The notes beneath the pieces were generated by a model. The model saw only the letters and a program-made list of their open reading frames with translations, made no database searches and had not been told where the DNA came from. The position numbers and the translations under genes were made by a program. This document shows positions 48,638-58,126 of a stretch of 64,000 bases of DNA, one piece after another. The first letter of the stretch is position 1, and each line of letters starts with the position of its first letter. The stretch is from contig CABJBK010000014.1 of NCBI GenBank assembly GCA_902363825.1, forward strand, positions 1-64,000, read 5' to 3'. This DNA is from Lachnospiraceae bacterium. GTDB lineage: Bacteria; Bacillota; Clostridia; Lachnospirales; Lachnospiraceae.

Positions 48638-49786
48638 TTATCTAAGAAAAAAATACAATATTAACATGAATATCATGAATATAATATTGGAGGCTGTGAA
48701 TATTCCCAAATACTTCCCTCTCAGATTCCTGTTTTCTTTTGCAATATATTTGAAACTTATCAGGCTTGCCATGGATGCAATCAGAGTGCCGAGACCTCCA
48801 ATATTGGTTCCGACAATTAAAGCCCGGTAATTATCTGTAAAGCCGGATAAAAGAAGCGCAGCGGGAACATTGCTCATAATCTGACTGGCAAGAACAGCAG
48901 TAAGTGTTTCCCTTCCTGCCATGATTCTTTCCAGAAAACTGCTGAATTGCGGAATCCTTCCAAGGTTGCCAATAAAAATAAATAATGCGATAAAGGTGGC
49001 AAGCAGGGAGTAATCCACCCTGCTTATATTTTCCCTGTTTCTTAGCAGCATATATATAAGAACCAATACAAGAGGAATCTGGTATGGAATGATACGTGCA
49101 ACAGTGAGCAGGCAGATTGTAAATAAGATCAGGTAAGCGGCCAGGTATTCCATGTTAAGTTCTTTTCTGTCAGAGAATCCAAAAAAAGTTTTATCTTTTT
49201 CGGAACCGCATACGTGAGGTGCTTTGGCAGCGGCTACCTGTATCCATATCAGAAGAAGGATAAGTGCTGTGGCGGAATAGGGAAGCATCAGGGTTATTAA
49301 TTCTGCCGCGGACATCCCCGCTCTGGCATATAGATAAAGGTTCTGCGGATTTCCGATTGGTGTGAGCATGCTTCCGAGATTAGCAGCGATTGTCTGCATG
49401 GCTACTATTTTAAGAAGCCAGTAATTGCCCAGTTCCTTTGGCAGTTTATGCACAATGATCAGTGCAAGAGGAACAAAAGTAATCAATGCCACATCATTGG
49501 TGATCACCATTGACAGGAAGAAACATAAGAGTACCAACAGCCTGATCACACCCACAGTTCCCGATGTTCCCATCAGCAATTTTTTGGCAAGTATATCAAA
49601 AACACCAACAGCCTTCAAACCAGCTACAATTGCCATCAAACAGAAGAGGAGCCCGAGAGTCCTGAAATCGATATAAGTAAAATAAGCCTTATCCGGTCTG
49701 ACCCAGAACATAGAAAGAAGCGCCAGGATCACTGCAATTGACAAAACGGTTTCTTTCCTGAAAAAAACATATAATTTTTGTAACAT
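48638..49786 (-). CDS. ArsB/NhaD/SLC13-type anion permease
   Basis: A 382-residue membrane protein with about eleven helices. Signature pieces are ITNDVALITFVPLAL, MLTPIGNPQNLYLYARAG and, near the C-terminus, QIMSNVPAALLLSGF; the paired half-repeats with TND/SN-P are typical of the ion-transporter superfamily holding ArsB, NhaD and SLC13. The substrate is not clear. ATG at 49786 with GGAAAGGAA is chosen over an upstream frame that reads into neighbouring remnants. Confidence 0.85.
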   Translation of the reverse strand: MLQKLYVFFRKETVLSIAVILALLSMFWVRPDKAYFTYIDFRTLGLLFCLMAIVAGLKAVGVFDILAKKLLMGTSGTVGVIRLLVLLCFFLSMVITNDVALITFVPLALIIVHKLPKELGNYWLLKIVAMQTIAANLGSMLTPIGNPQNLYLYARAGMSAAELITLMLPYSATALILLLIWIQVAAAKAPHVCGSEKDKTFFGFSDRKELNMEYLAAYLILFTICLLTVARIIPYQIPLVLVLIYMLLRNRENISRVDYSLLATFIALFIFIGNLGRIPQFSSFLERIMAGRETLTAVLASQIMSNVPAALLLSGFTDNYRALIVGTNIGGLGTLIASMASLISFKYIAKENRNLRGKYLGIFTASNIIFMIFMLILYFFLR

Positions 49787-49861
49787 AATATTTCCTTTCC
49801 GGTCTGATACGACCGCGTATAAGTATATCACAGAAACATCCAGAAAAAAAAAGAATCTAAA

Positions 49862-50310
49862 CTGGAACTGGCAGCCTCCATGATCCGGCAGGTTATGCCT
49901 GAATTTCACAGCAAAGATCATATCATCATCCTTTGTGACAGCTGGTATACAAAACAGAATCTGGTATCCATCGTTGATGAATATCCGAATCTGGATCTGA
50001 TTGACAATGCAAGGATTGATTCTGTCATGTATGATCTTGCACCTGCACAGACCGGTCGTCGGGGAAGTCCTTGCCTATGCCACTGCCACAGAAAAAGAAC
50101 ATGGTACAAAACGACCGTTTTTCAGTACCATTTTCCCGGAAGATCTGCAGATTTTCTGTGCATGGCAGGAAAAAGCACCATTGAACCAGACCGGAAGTGA
50201 CCGTATGAAATACATTCCACTGTTGCTATATTCGTTACGCTGGAATATTGAAACAAGCTACTATGAACAGAAAACGTTCTGGTCTTTTTGTAACTATATG
50301 GTGCCGGACT
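49862..50310 (+). pseudogene. Transposase remnant (DDE type), two frames
   Basis: Frame one reads MIRQVMPEFHSKDHIIILCD, SWYTKQNLVSIVDEYPNLDL and YDLAP. After a shift with probable deletion near 50060, frame two reads VGEVLAYATATEKEHGTKRP, FFSTIFPEDLQIFCAWQEKA and RWNIETSYYEQKTFW. This is the middle and end of a transposase common in Lachnospiraceae (IS4/IS1182-like). The N-terminus is missing. Confidence 0.7.
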
Positions 50311-50658
50311 GTTGAGATCAGTGTCCGTGACAAAGAACTGTTCCATTTTTCAAAACAGGTAAAGTTACAGAATGCGAGCAATATCACCAAAGAGATTGCA
50401 GAGGCTGGATACAGGCTATACAAAGATAACTACAGACTACTGGCAGATGATGAGGAACTGAAAAGCAACCGGCCAGAGTTCTTTCAAAAGCCACTGCGGA
50501 GCATAGGAATACGCGCAACGGATCTTGTAACAGATTATTTCTGGGAGCAGCTGGATATATTCATGGATCCGCAGGCAAGAGAAAAACAGGTGAAAATGGA
50601 TGAGACGGTTGATATTATTCGCAAAAGATTTGGATTTTACAGTGTCCAGAGAATATAA
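50311..50658 (+). pseudogene. Y-family DNA polymerase, C-terminal fragment
   Basis: Reads ISVRDKELFHFSKQVKLQNA, then GIRATDLVTDYFWEQLDIF and the end TVDIIRKRFGFYSVQR, which is the little-finger and tail of UvrX/ImuB-like Y-family polymerases carried on Firmicute mobile elements. The palm and finger domains are gone; the left side joins the transposase remnant. Confidence 0.75.
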
Positions 50659-50804
50659 TCATCAATGGTTTTCATTTCCCTTATCCGTTGAATGCTGGAC
50701 TGGCTCTGGATCGTGTTACTAAAAAATGGACTATGAGCATTCGGAACTGGGGACAGGTCTACGGCGAACTCAGCATTATGTATGAGGGACGACTCCCAGA
50801 ATAA
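50659..50804 (+). pseudogene. IS256 (mutator)-type transposase, last 48 codons
   Basis: Reads NGFHFPYPLNAGLALDRVTK and KWTMSIRNWGQVYGELSIMY up to the stop at 50804. The KKWT-PIRNWG-Y-L-I-FEGR pattern is the standard end of IS256-type transposases. All catalytic parts are missing. Confidence 0.7.
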
Positions 50805-50879
50805 CAGAATCTGTATGCATGATGAGAAGGACGTTTTTGACGTCTGCTCTTGACATGCCCGAAATCATGTCGTATATTT

Positions 50880-51213
50880 TTGTTTTCTGTAGAAAGAAGA
50901 ATGCTGTTTACCGGCAAAAATGTACTCCCATCTGACCATCCAAGAGTAAGCATTCTAAATCCGAAGCGATATTTATGTTTTGCGTGGTCATAGACCTTTG
51001 CAAGAAGCTCTACCTTTTTAGAACGGTTACGTTCAAACATGGAATCGTCTATAATAAGAACATTGGCACGGTCTTCCGAATCCAGTGGAAGAATAGCGTT
51101 GTTTATGATTCTGGATGCAAGGATTGTAGTAAAACGCATCCAGTTAATTTGAACCATCTTCTTGAAACGATACACGGTATCTTTTGCAAAATTAGGTGCA
51201 TAGGCACATTTTA
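50880..51213 (-). pseudogene. IS4-family transposase, internal fragment
   Basis: Reads FAKDTVYRFKKMVQINWMRF, VLIIDDSMFERNRSKKVELL and FGFRMLTLGWSDGSTFLPVN, including the first catalytic aspartate region (IDDS). Both the N-terminal start and the DDE C-terminus are absent. It abuts the upstream region of the second chemoreceptor gene. Confidence 0.8.
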
Positions 51214-51260
51214 ATGTGTGAAGTTTGAGTCAATAATTTACAAAGGAAGGGAAAACTATC

Positions 51261-52979
51261 ATGGAAAAGATCAAAAAGCGTATAGCTAACTTAAAGGTTG
51301 AAGGAAAATTAAAAGTATATCGAATGACAGTGCTTGTTATGACATTATTTTTAGTGTTGGTGGCACTGATCTCGACATTAGTGATCCGTTCAAATATAGA
51401 GAAGATCACGAAGGTCTGGTCTCCGTCATTGGAATATCTGCAGGATTTAGAGACAATGACTGCGAAATACAGAATCAAACAGTATCAGCATCTGGTAGAA
51501 TCAGATGCAGCAGTCATGAACTCCTGCGAAGAAGAAATCCAGAAGCTGGAGAGTCAGATCCAGGATACCGGTGCGAAGCTGGATGCAATAATTTCTGCAG
51601 ACAGCAAAGCTCAAAAAGGACAGGATGATTATGAAGTAGCAAGCACTGCATGGGAAGAATACAGGGCTGCTTCAGATGAAATTCTGCAGTTGAGCCGTGA
51701 AGGTAAACAGCAGGAAGCATCAAAGCTGATGACGGGACAGGTGTATGAAGAATATAAGGCTTTTGCTGAGAAATTAACTATATTACGTGACAAGTACCAG
51801 GTAGAATTAGATCAGGCAAAGACCATGGCTAATGTATGCACTGTAATCATATTTATTGTGATCGTGGCAGCGGGTCTTGCGATTGCTGTAGTGACGACAC
51901 TGATCGGAAGGATCATTACCAATTCCATTACCGAGCCGGTAGAACAGATAGAGGCAGCAGTTGCCAGCCTGCGTAAGGGTGAACTGTCTAATGTGGAAAT
52001 GCTTACCTATGAGTCTGAGGATGAGCTTGGCGATACCATCAGGAATCTGAAAGAAGCCATGGGTATTCTGGCAGATTATGTCAGCGAGATCTCTGTGGAG
52101 GTAAAGGCAATAGCGCAGGGTGACCTGACCAGAAATGGTGATGATATTACAGATTTCCTAGGTGATTTCTCGGAATTGAAGACATCACTGCTGTATATTC
52201 TGAAACGGTTTAACAGTACCCTGACCGAGATCAGCAATCTGGCAGAACAGGTATCATCGAATTCATCCGAGGTGGAAAATGCATCAAAATCCCTGGCGGA
52301 CGGTGCAACAGAGCAGGCAGGAGTCATCGAGGAACTGAATGCCACCATTGACACTGTTGTGGATCTGGCTGCAGATACAGCGAAAGAAACGCAGAACGCA
52401 TCGGCACGTGTAAAAGCCTCTGCAAACAAAGCGAACGAAGAAAAAGAAAAGATGAACGAGCTGCTCACGGAAATGGAGCACATTACAGAAATCTCCAAGG
52501 AGATCGGTAATATTATCACAGATATCGAGGATATTGCATCCCAGACCAACCTGTTATCCCTGAATGCTTCCATTGAAGCTGCCAGAGCAGGAGAAGCAGG
52601 AAGAGGCTTTGCAGTAGTGGCAGATCAGATCGGCAAGCTGGCAGCAGACAGTGCAAAATCTGTTGTAAATACAAGAGATCTGATCGATAAGACCTTAGTG
52701 GAAATCGAAAAGGGCAATACGATTACAAGAACAACAGCAGAATCATTCAATCAGATCATTGCAGATATGGAGTCCTTTGCAGAGCTTGCAGAGAACACCA
52801 TGGAGAAAGCCAACTCCCAGGCAGAGTCCTTGGAGCAGATCGGCCAGGGAATTGAACAGCTGTCCGGCGTGGTACAGGGCAATGCAGCATCCGCAGAAGA
52901 GAATACCGCGATCAGTATTAATCTGGCAGAGGGAGCAGCCAAGATGCATGACCGCGTGAACATCTTTAAGCTATTCTAG
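51261..52979 (+). CDS. Methyl-accepting chemotaxis protein with four-helix sensor
   Basis: A 572-residue chemoreceptor. A helix ([20 protein letters not shown]), about 150 outside residues predicted helical (four-helix-bundle type), a second helix ([20 protein letters not shown]), HAMP, and the signalling tip [20 protein letters not shown] are seen. It resembles the receptor at 56251 in layout. AAGGAAGGG precedes the ATG. No chemotaxis kinase or adaptor genes are nearby. Confidence 0.94.
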   Translation: MEKIKKRIANLKVEGKLKVYRMTVLVMTLFLVLVALISTLVIRSNIEKITKVWSPSLEYLQDLETMTAKYRIKQYQHLVESDAAVMNSCEEEIQKLESQIQDTGAKLDAIISADSKAQKGQDDYEVASTAWEEYRAASDEILQLSREGKQQEASKLMTGQVYEEYKAFAEKLTILRDKYQVELDQAKTMANVCTVIIFIVIVAAGLAIAVVTTLIGRIITNSITEPVEQIEAAVASLRKGELSNVEMLTYESEDELGDTIRNLKEAMGILADYVSEISVEVKAIAQGDLTRNGDDITDFLGDFSELKTSLLYILKRFNSTLTEISNLAEQVSSNSSEVENASKSLADGATEQAGVIEELNATIDTVVDLAADTAKETQNASARVKASANKANEEKEKMNELLTEMEHITEISKEIGNIITDIEDIASQTNLLSLNASIEAARAGEAGRGFAVVADQIGKLAADSAKSVVNTRDLIDKTLVEIEKGNTITRTTAESFNQIIADMESFAELAENTMEKANSQAESLEQIGQGIEQLSGVVQGNAASAEENTAISINLAEGAAKMHDRVNIFKLF

Positions 52980-53026
52980 AAAAATGGCAGGAATAGAGTG
53001 AAGTTGTCGGAAGGAAGGTTCTTGTT

Positions 53027-54718
53027 ATGATTAATGATATATTTAGAGTATTTGGAGAGCAGACAGGAGAAATCCTATTTAAGATCATTAAAGATTGTAT
53101 GGATGATTACCTGTATATATTTGATCTGCAGAATAATACCTTTGAGATTTCACCGTCAGCTGTGAAACGGTTTAATATGTCGAAAAATGTTCTGACAGAT
53201 GCTGCAAATGAAGTTATGAAGGTAGTATATGAGGAAGACCGCAGGATGCTTGCAAAGCATCTTGCGGATATATGCGAAGGAAGAGAAAATGTACATAATC
53301 TTCATTACAGGTGGCTTGATAAAGAAGGTATGCCGGTCTGGATTAACTGCCGTGGTATCGTGATCATTGATCAGCAGGGAAAGGCAGAGTATCTGGTCGG
53401 GTGTCTGAATGAGACCGGCAACAGGAGAAGAGCCGATAATGTCACAGGACTGCTTGGCGGTCCGGAATTCCTTGCTTACCTGCGTGCACAAAAAGAACCC
53501 ATTACCAAGGGGTTTTTTATGCATGTAGGAATTGATGATTTTGGAGCGATCAATAGCTCCAGGGGAGCTGATTATGGTAATTATATCCTGAAAAGCGTAG
53601 CCGGCTGTATGAAGGAATGCCTTTCAGACAAGCAGAGAATTTACCATCTGGTAGCGGATCAGTATGTGATCGTGGATCTGGAAGCTTCCTCCGCAGAAGA
53701 CGCTGTGGCACTGAAAGAAAAGATTACAGATAAACTTCATAATTTCATAGTAGCCGAAAATTATGAAGCTATATTTTCTATTTCTATTGGTGTTATAGAT
53801 GCAGCAACATTTTGTGAGGGAACCGAAGAATGCCGCAAAAAGTTTGAATTTGCCTTGAAACAGGCAAAAAGCATGGGTAAAAATGGATTCTATATTTTTG
53901 ACCAGGATGACTATGAGGTCTTTTTACGAAAAGGAAGAATCATAGCAACACTTCGTAATGCTATTGTAAACCATTATGATGGCTTTGAAGTATACTACCA
54001 GCCGATCGTGGACTGTCAGTCCAAACAGATCATTGGAGCAGAGGCACTGATGCGTTTTTCCATGATAACGGAAGAAGGGCGGGAGTTTGTTTCACCGATG
54101 GAGTTTATCCCATTATTGGAAGAGACCGGATTGATCATTCCAGCCGGAAGATATATTTTGAACGAAGCTGCAGCAATGTGCTGTGAAATGCAGAAATATA
54201 TTCCTGACTTCCGGATGAATGTAAATGTATCCTATGTTCAGATCCTGCAAGGCAATGTGGAGCGGGATATTCTGGATGCAATTCAAAAATATTCATTACA
54301 GCCGGAATGTTTATGTGTTGAAATGACAGAAAGCGGATTTATGGATATGACACCTTCGTTCTGTAAATTCCGTAAAACTCTGGACAAGAACGGGATTCCC
54401 TTTGTGATCGATGATTTTGGAACAGGATATTCGAATCTTCATTGTATTCGTGATATGAATCCAAGTTACGTGAAAATGGATAGGGATTTTACTGCCAAGG
54501 CGATGAACAGTGACAGGGATTATGAATTATATAAAAATATCATCCCCATGGTACATTGTATTAACGTCAGGATATGCGCAGAAGGCATCGAGGAAAAAGA
54601 ATGGCTTCTGAAAATGAAAGAAATGAAGGTTGATTATCTGCAGGGATATTATTTTGGAAGACCATGTGGAAAGAAACAGTTTCTGCAGCAATATGCCAGT
54701 GGCATCAACGTTAAATAA
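53027..54718 (+). CDS. PAS-GGDEF(degenerate)-EAL cyclic-di-GMP phosphodiesterase
   Basis: A 563-residue signalling protein. An N-terminal PAS-like domain (residues about 15-130) leads to a GGDEF-fold domain in which the catalytic motif reads VADQYV, so it should not make c-di-GMP. The EAL domain is complete: EAL at residues 339-341 (GAEALMRF), NVNVSY, ENTES-type EMTES, DDFGTGYSN, YVKMDRDF, CAEGIEE and QGYYFGRP. It should hydrolyse c-di-GMP and favour motility. It starts 47 bases after a chemoreceptor gene and is probably co-transcribed. Confidence 0.92.
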   Translation: MINDIFRVFGEQTGEILFKIIKDCMDDYLYIFDLQNNTFEISPSAVKRFNMSKNVLTDAANEVMKVVYEEDRRMLAKHLADICEGRENVHNLHYRWLDKEGMPVWINCRGIVIIDQQGKAEYLVGCLNETGNRRRADNVTGLLGGPEFLAYLRAQKEPITKGFFMHVGIDDFGAINSSRGADYGNYILKSVAGCMKECLSDKQRIYHLVADQYVIVDLEASSAEDAVALKEKITDKLHNFIVAENYEAIFSISIGVIDAATFCEGTEECRKKFEFALKQAKSMGKNGFYIFDQDDYEVFLRKGRIIATLRNAIVNHYDGFEVYYQPIVDCQSKQIIGAEALMRFSMITEEGREFVSPMEFIPLLEETGLIIPAGRYILNEAAAMCCEMQKYIPDFRMNVNVSYVQILQGNVERDILDAIQKYSLQPECLCVEMTESGFMDMTPSFCKFRKTLDKNGIPFVIDDFGTGYSNLHCIRDMNPSYVKMDRDFTAKAMNSDRDYELYKNIIPMVHCINVRICAEGIEEKEWLLKMKEMKVDYLQGYYFGRPCGKKQFLQQYASGINVK

Positions 54719-54723
54719 AGAGA

Positions 54724-54760
54724 GTAAGGCAGACTCAGCTATGTGGGGCTGCCTTATTTT
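54724..54760 (+). terminator. Terminator after the EAL gene
   Basis: GTAAGGCAG pairs with CTGCCTTAT across a 16-base loop, followed by TTTT. Confidence 0.7.
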
Positions 54761-54769
54761 ATGGTCTTA

Positions 54770-54946
54770 TCAGAAGGATGGATCCATAACGGATTCTTCC
54801 AGTTTTTCCAGGTCATTGGCATCAGGGTGAGACAATGCACAGTCAAAATTCTGGATCAATACATCAAGATTTGCCGGATGATCAGGAGCTTCCTTCATTT
54901 TCAAGTAGCGTTCCCGGACAGACTGCGGCATTCTGCCCTGACACAT
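54770..54946 (-). pseudogene. Short coding remnant, unrecognised
   Basis: The minus strand has an open frame ending 58 residues after MCQGRMPQSVRERYLKMKEA, then DHPANLDVLIQNFDCALSHP and LEKLEESVMDPSF. Composition is protein-like and the frame continues upstream without a ribosome site, so it is probably the tail of a larger mobile-element gene. I do not recognise the family. Nothing else is seen between 54947 and 55050. Confidence 0.45.
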
Positions 54947-55063
54947 ATACTCTCCGACGATAACATTGCTTGAAGAAAACAGGCCTGGCGAAGTATCGCT
55001 CAGATTAGATTAAAAATTCTAGTCTGGGCGATTTTTTCGTTCAGGGAAAAGGAGGAAATGTCA

Positions 55064-55645
55064 TTGACAGAAAAGACGGATATCAGAGATTCGGATGAAA
55101 AAGTAGTTGAAATTGAAATGGAGCGGTTAAGAACTTTTACGAATCATCCATTCAAGGTGATCGGTGACAGTCAGATGATTGAACTACAGGACAGTATTAA
55201 GAAATATGCAGCGGAGCGACTGGGGTATAAGAAAATTCCTGTCATTATCCGCATGATGCAGGATGATGAGGCTGTAGTGACTATGGTGGATTCTAATTTA
55301 CAGAGAGAGCAGATTACACCAAGTGAAAAAGCATATGCCTACAAGATGAAATATGATGCCATTAAAAAGAAAGAACAGCAGGAAATTATTGATGCAATGG
55401 AGGCAACCCAGTGTACGCCATCGCTTTCGCAGGCAATACGGATCAAGAAATTAAGTGAGGCTGGAAAGCTTACAGAAAGCGAAGCGGAAGGAATCCTTGG
55501 AGAGATAAAACAAAAGGAAGCAGACAGAGTAGTTTTTAAGAATGAACAGTTATACAGATTCTTCCCACCAACCTATACATCGGAACCGATGCGGAGAGAA
55601 ATACTGGAAATATTGAAATCATGGAGAAATAGTAACTGGATTTAG
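55064..55645 (+). pseudogene. ParB-like protein of an integrative element, internally deleted
   Basis: About 193 residues. It begins like element-borne ParB (VEIEMERLRTFTNHPFKVIG) but runs from ELQDSIKKY straight into AAERLGYKKIPVIIR. The segment with the CTP-binding GERR/GHRR motif, about 30 residues, is missing. The region QREQITPSEKAYAYKMKY follows, and the helix-turn-helix zone also seems shortened. TTG at 55064 is preferred over the ATG at 55058 because GGAGG is then eight bases away. Partner of the truncated parA behind it. Confidence 0.75.
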
Positions 55646-55662
55646 GAAAGGAGGAACGGATT

Positions 55663-56070
55663 ATGTGTAGAGTAATAGCAGTATCAAATCAAAAAGGTGG
55701 AGTAGGTAAAACAGTATCATGTGTAAATCTTGGAATAGGATTGGCACAGGAAGGAAAGAAAGTGCTTCTGATAGACGCAGATCCACAGGGAAGTCTTACA
55801 ATCAGCCTTGGTTATGAGGAGCCGGATGAAATGGAGTATTCTCTGGCAACACTGATGATGAACATTGTGAATGATGAAAAACTGAATATAGAAAAGACAA
55901 TCTTACACCATAAAGAAGGCGTAGACCTTATCCCGGCTAACATTGAATTATCAGCGATAGAGGTGTCTTTGGTAAATACCATGAGCAGGGAACTGATCCT
56001 AAGATCTATGGTAGACAGGCTGAGACATAACAAAACGGTGTGTATTAGTTGTGAAAAAGGGAAAAAATAA
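55663..56070 (+). pseudogene. ParA-like ATPase of an integrative element, truncated
   Basis: A 135-residue N-terminal half: deviant Walker A KGGVGKTVSCVN, VLLIDADPQGSLT and a region up to MSRELILRSMVDRLRH. It then breaks into NKTVCISCEKGKK and stops before the Walker B DCPP. AAAGGAGGAAC precedes the ATG. With the damaged ParB it marks the remains of an integrative conjugative element or plasmid. Confidence 0.85.
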
Positions 56071-56187
56071 GAAGACTGAAAAATAAGTATATAGTTAGAA
56101 AAAAATGGTAAAAGCGCTGTATTTTTCGGGGGATGGGTACAACATTTTGTGTGAAAAATAGAATAATAAAATTGTTCCTGAAATTTA

Positions 56188-56216
56188 TTGACTTTGAAAA
56201 AAAAATTTGATATATA
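56188..56216 (+). promoter_or_regulatory. Promoter of the third chemoreceptor gene
   Basis: TTGACT (56188-56193) and TATATA (56211-56216), 17 bases apart, 35 bases upstream of the start codon. This is sigma-A type, not the flagellar sigma-D type often used for chemoreceptors. Confidence 0.7.
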
Positions 56217-56250
56217 AGAGTCGAATAAAAGAGAAAGGAAATAGCAAACT

Positions 56251-57963
56251 ATGTTGTCGAAGAAAAATATGATGAAAAAGAACTTGGAAAATTTGCATCT
56301 GCAGGAAAGGATAAACTATGGCTACAGAAAAGTCATTATTATGATGTTAGTCTCAGGTCTGTTTTCTATTGTGGTCATAGGTATGCTATTTGCCAATATG
56401 ATGCATTATGTACAAAATGTTACTGTTGCAGACCGGGCGGTGAAAACCTGCAGGATAAATGTTAACGCAGCAGCGAGAAATATCAGGGAAATGGCACTAG
56501 AAAATGATGCATCCTCTTATGACGGTTATGAGCAGACGGTAGAAAGACTGCTTGGAGAAGTTGATACCCAACTGAAAAATTTAAAGAACTCCGGAGTTGT
56601 TCCGGATGCGGATTATGAAGAATACGCATCTGCCCTTGCAGACTGGGGAAACATTGGTTATTCCATCATGGAAGAAATCAAAAGCGGTGACAAGGATAAG
56701 GCAGTTGATTCAATTCTGAATGATTGTACCCCGGCATTAAATGACGCCGTAAAAATTGCAATAAGATTAGATGAAATGACCGATGAGGTAAGCAGCCAGG
56801 CAGTCAGAATTACGGTTATTTTTGCAGTGGCAGGAATTGTGTGTATTATTATTTGTCTGGTTTTGGCATGGAAACTGACAATAAAAACAGGCAAAAAAGT
56901 ACTTGAGTCAATTTTAGTACCATTACGTGAAGTGGAAGCCGTTGCACAGGAATTAACAGATGGAAACCTGCACAGCACGCTGGACTACCGTTCAGATGAT
57001 GAGATTGGAAGACTGGCACACAATATGCGCAAATCCATCCGCATTCTGGGAAGCTATGTAGATGATATTGGACGTGCAATGAAGATGTTTGCAGAAGGAA
57101 ATTTTGATGTGCAGCCGGAAGTAGAGTGGAAAGGGGATTTCGTTGGAATTCTAAACTCCTTTATGTTGTTTGAAGAAAGCATGGCAGAGACAATAAAGGG
57201 AATCCAGCATGTTTCAGATGAAGTTTCGGGTGCCGCAGATCAGGTGGCATCAAGCTCCAATGACCTTGCGGATGGAGCAACAAATCAGGCAGCAGTTGTA
57301 GAAGAACTGACCGCAACAGTCGCAGGTGTTTCTGAACAGGTAGGAAAAAATTCACAATCCGCAAAAGAAATCAGTGGAAGAGTAGACGAACTTGGAAATG
57401 CCATTCTGGAAAGCAATGGTAAAATGAGGGATATGGTTGATTCTATGAATGAGATCAACGGGGCATCAAAAGAGATTGACAAGATCATTGCAACAATCAA
57501 TGAAATTGCGTCCCAGACGAATCTGCTTGCATTGAATGCTTCCATTGAGGCTGCAAGAGCAGGGGAGGCAGGAAAGGGATTTGCAGTTGTAGCGAATCAG
57601 GTAAATGTGCTGGCAGACCAGAGTGCCCAGGCAGCAGAGGAATCCGCAACATTGATTGAAACCTCTGTGAAAGCCGTGGAAAAGGGTATGGTGATTGCAG
57701 GGCAGACGGCATCACAATTGCAGGAGGTCGCTAAGAATTCCCAGATCATTACAAAAGAAGTCACAAATATTGCAGCAACGTTAGAGACACAGACAACAGA
57801 AATCCAACAGATTAATGATGGAATTGAACAGATCAATGATGTCGTACAGACGAATTCGGCAACATCTGAAGAATGTGCAGCAGCCAGTCAGGAGATGAGC
57901 AGTGAAGCGGAAAATCTGCGTGAAATGATCCGGAAATTTAAAGTTGCAGAAAATAGAAATTAA
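56251..57963 (+). CDS. Methyl-accepting chemotaxis protein with four-helix sensor
   Basis: A 570-residue chemoreceptor. A helix (VIIMMLVSGLFSIVVIGMLF), about 140 helical outside residues, a second helix (ITVIFAVAGIVCIIICLVLA), HAMP and the signalling tip [20 protein letters not shown] are present. Same architecture as the 51261 receptor, with a different sensor, so probably a different ligand. GAAAGGAAA precedes the ATG. It lies between element remnants and an IS66 copy. Confidence 0.94.
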   Translation: MLSKKNMMKKNLENLHLQERINYGYRKVIIMMLVSGLFSIVVIGMLFANMMHYVQNVTVADRAVKTCRINVNAAARNIREMALENDASSYDGYEQTVERLLGEVDTQLKNLKNSGVVPDADYEEYASALADWGNIGYSIMEEIKSGDKDKAVDSILNDCTPALNDAVKIAIRLDEMTDEVSSQAVRITVIFAVAGIVCIIICLVLAWKLTIKTGKKVLESILVPLREVEAVAQELTDGNLHSTLDYRSDDEIGRLAHNMRKSIRILGSYVDDIGRAMKMFAEGNFDVQPEVEWKGDFVGILNSFMLFEESMAETIKGIQHVSDEVSGAADQVASSSNDLADGATNQAAVVEELTATVAGVSEQVGKNSQSAKEISGRVDELGNAILESNGKMRDMVDSMNEINGASKEIDKIIATINEIASQTNLLALNASIEAARAGEAGKGFAVVANQVNVLADQSAQAAEESATLIETSVKAVEKGMVIAGQTASQLQEVAKNSQIITKEVTNIAATLETQTTEIQQINDGIEQINDVVQTNSATSEECAAASQEMSSEAENLREMIRKFKVAENRN

Positions 57964-58126
57964 AAACGGTGCAAAAAATTATTGATGTTGAATTTACATA
58001 TAAAGTTGTCGCAGGTAGGAACTATAATTTGACTCGTGACATATATAAATGCGGGAAAAGGATGCAATGAGGAAATGTGCGTTATTGGTTTTAAACTGAT
58101 AATGCACATTTTAAATTATATGGTAA

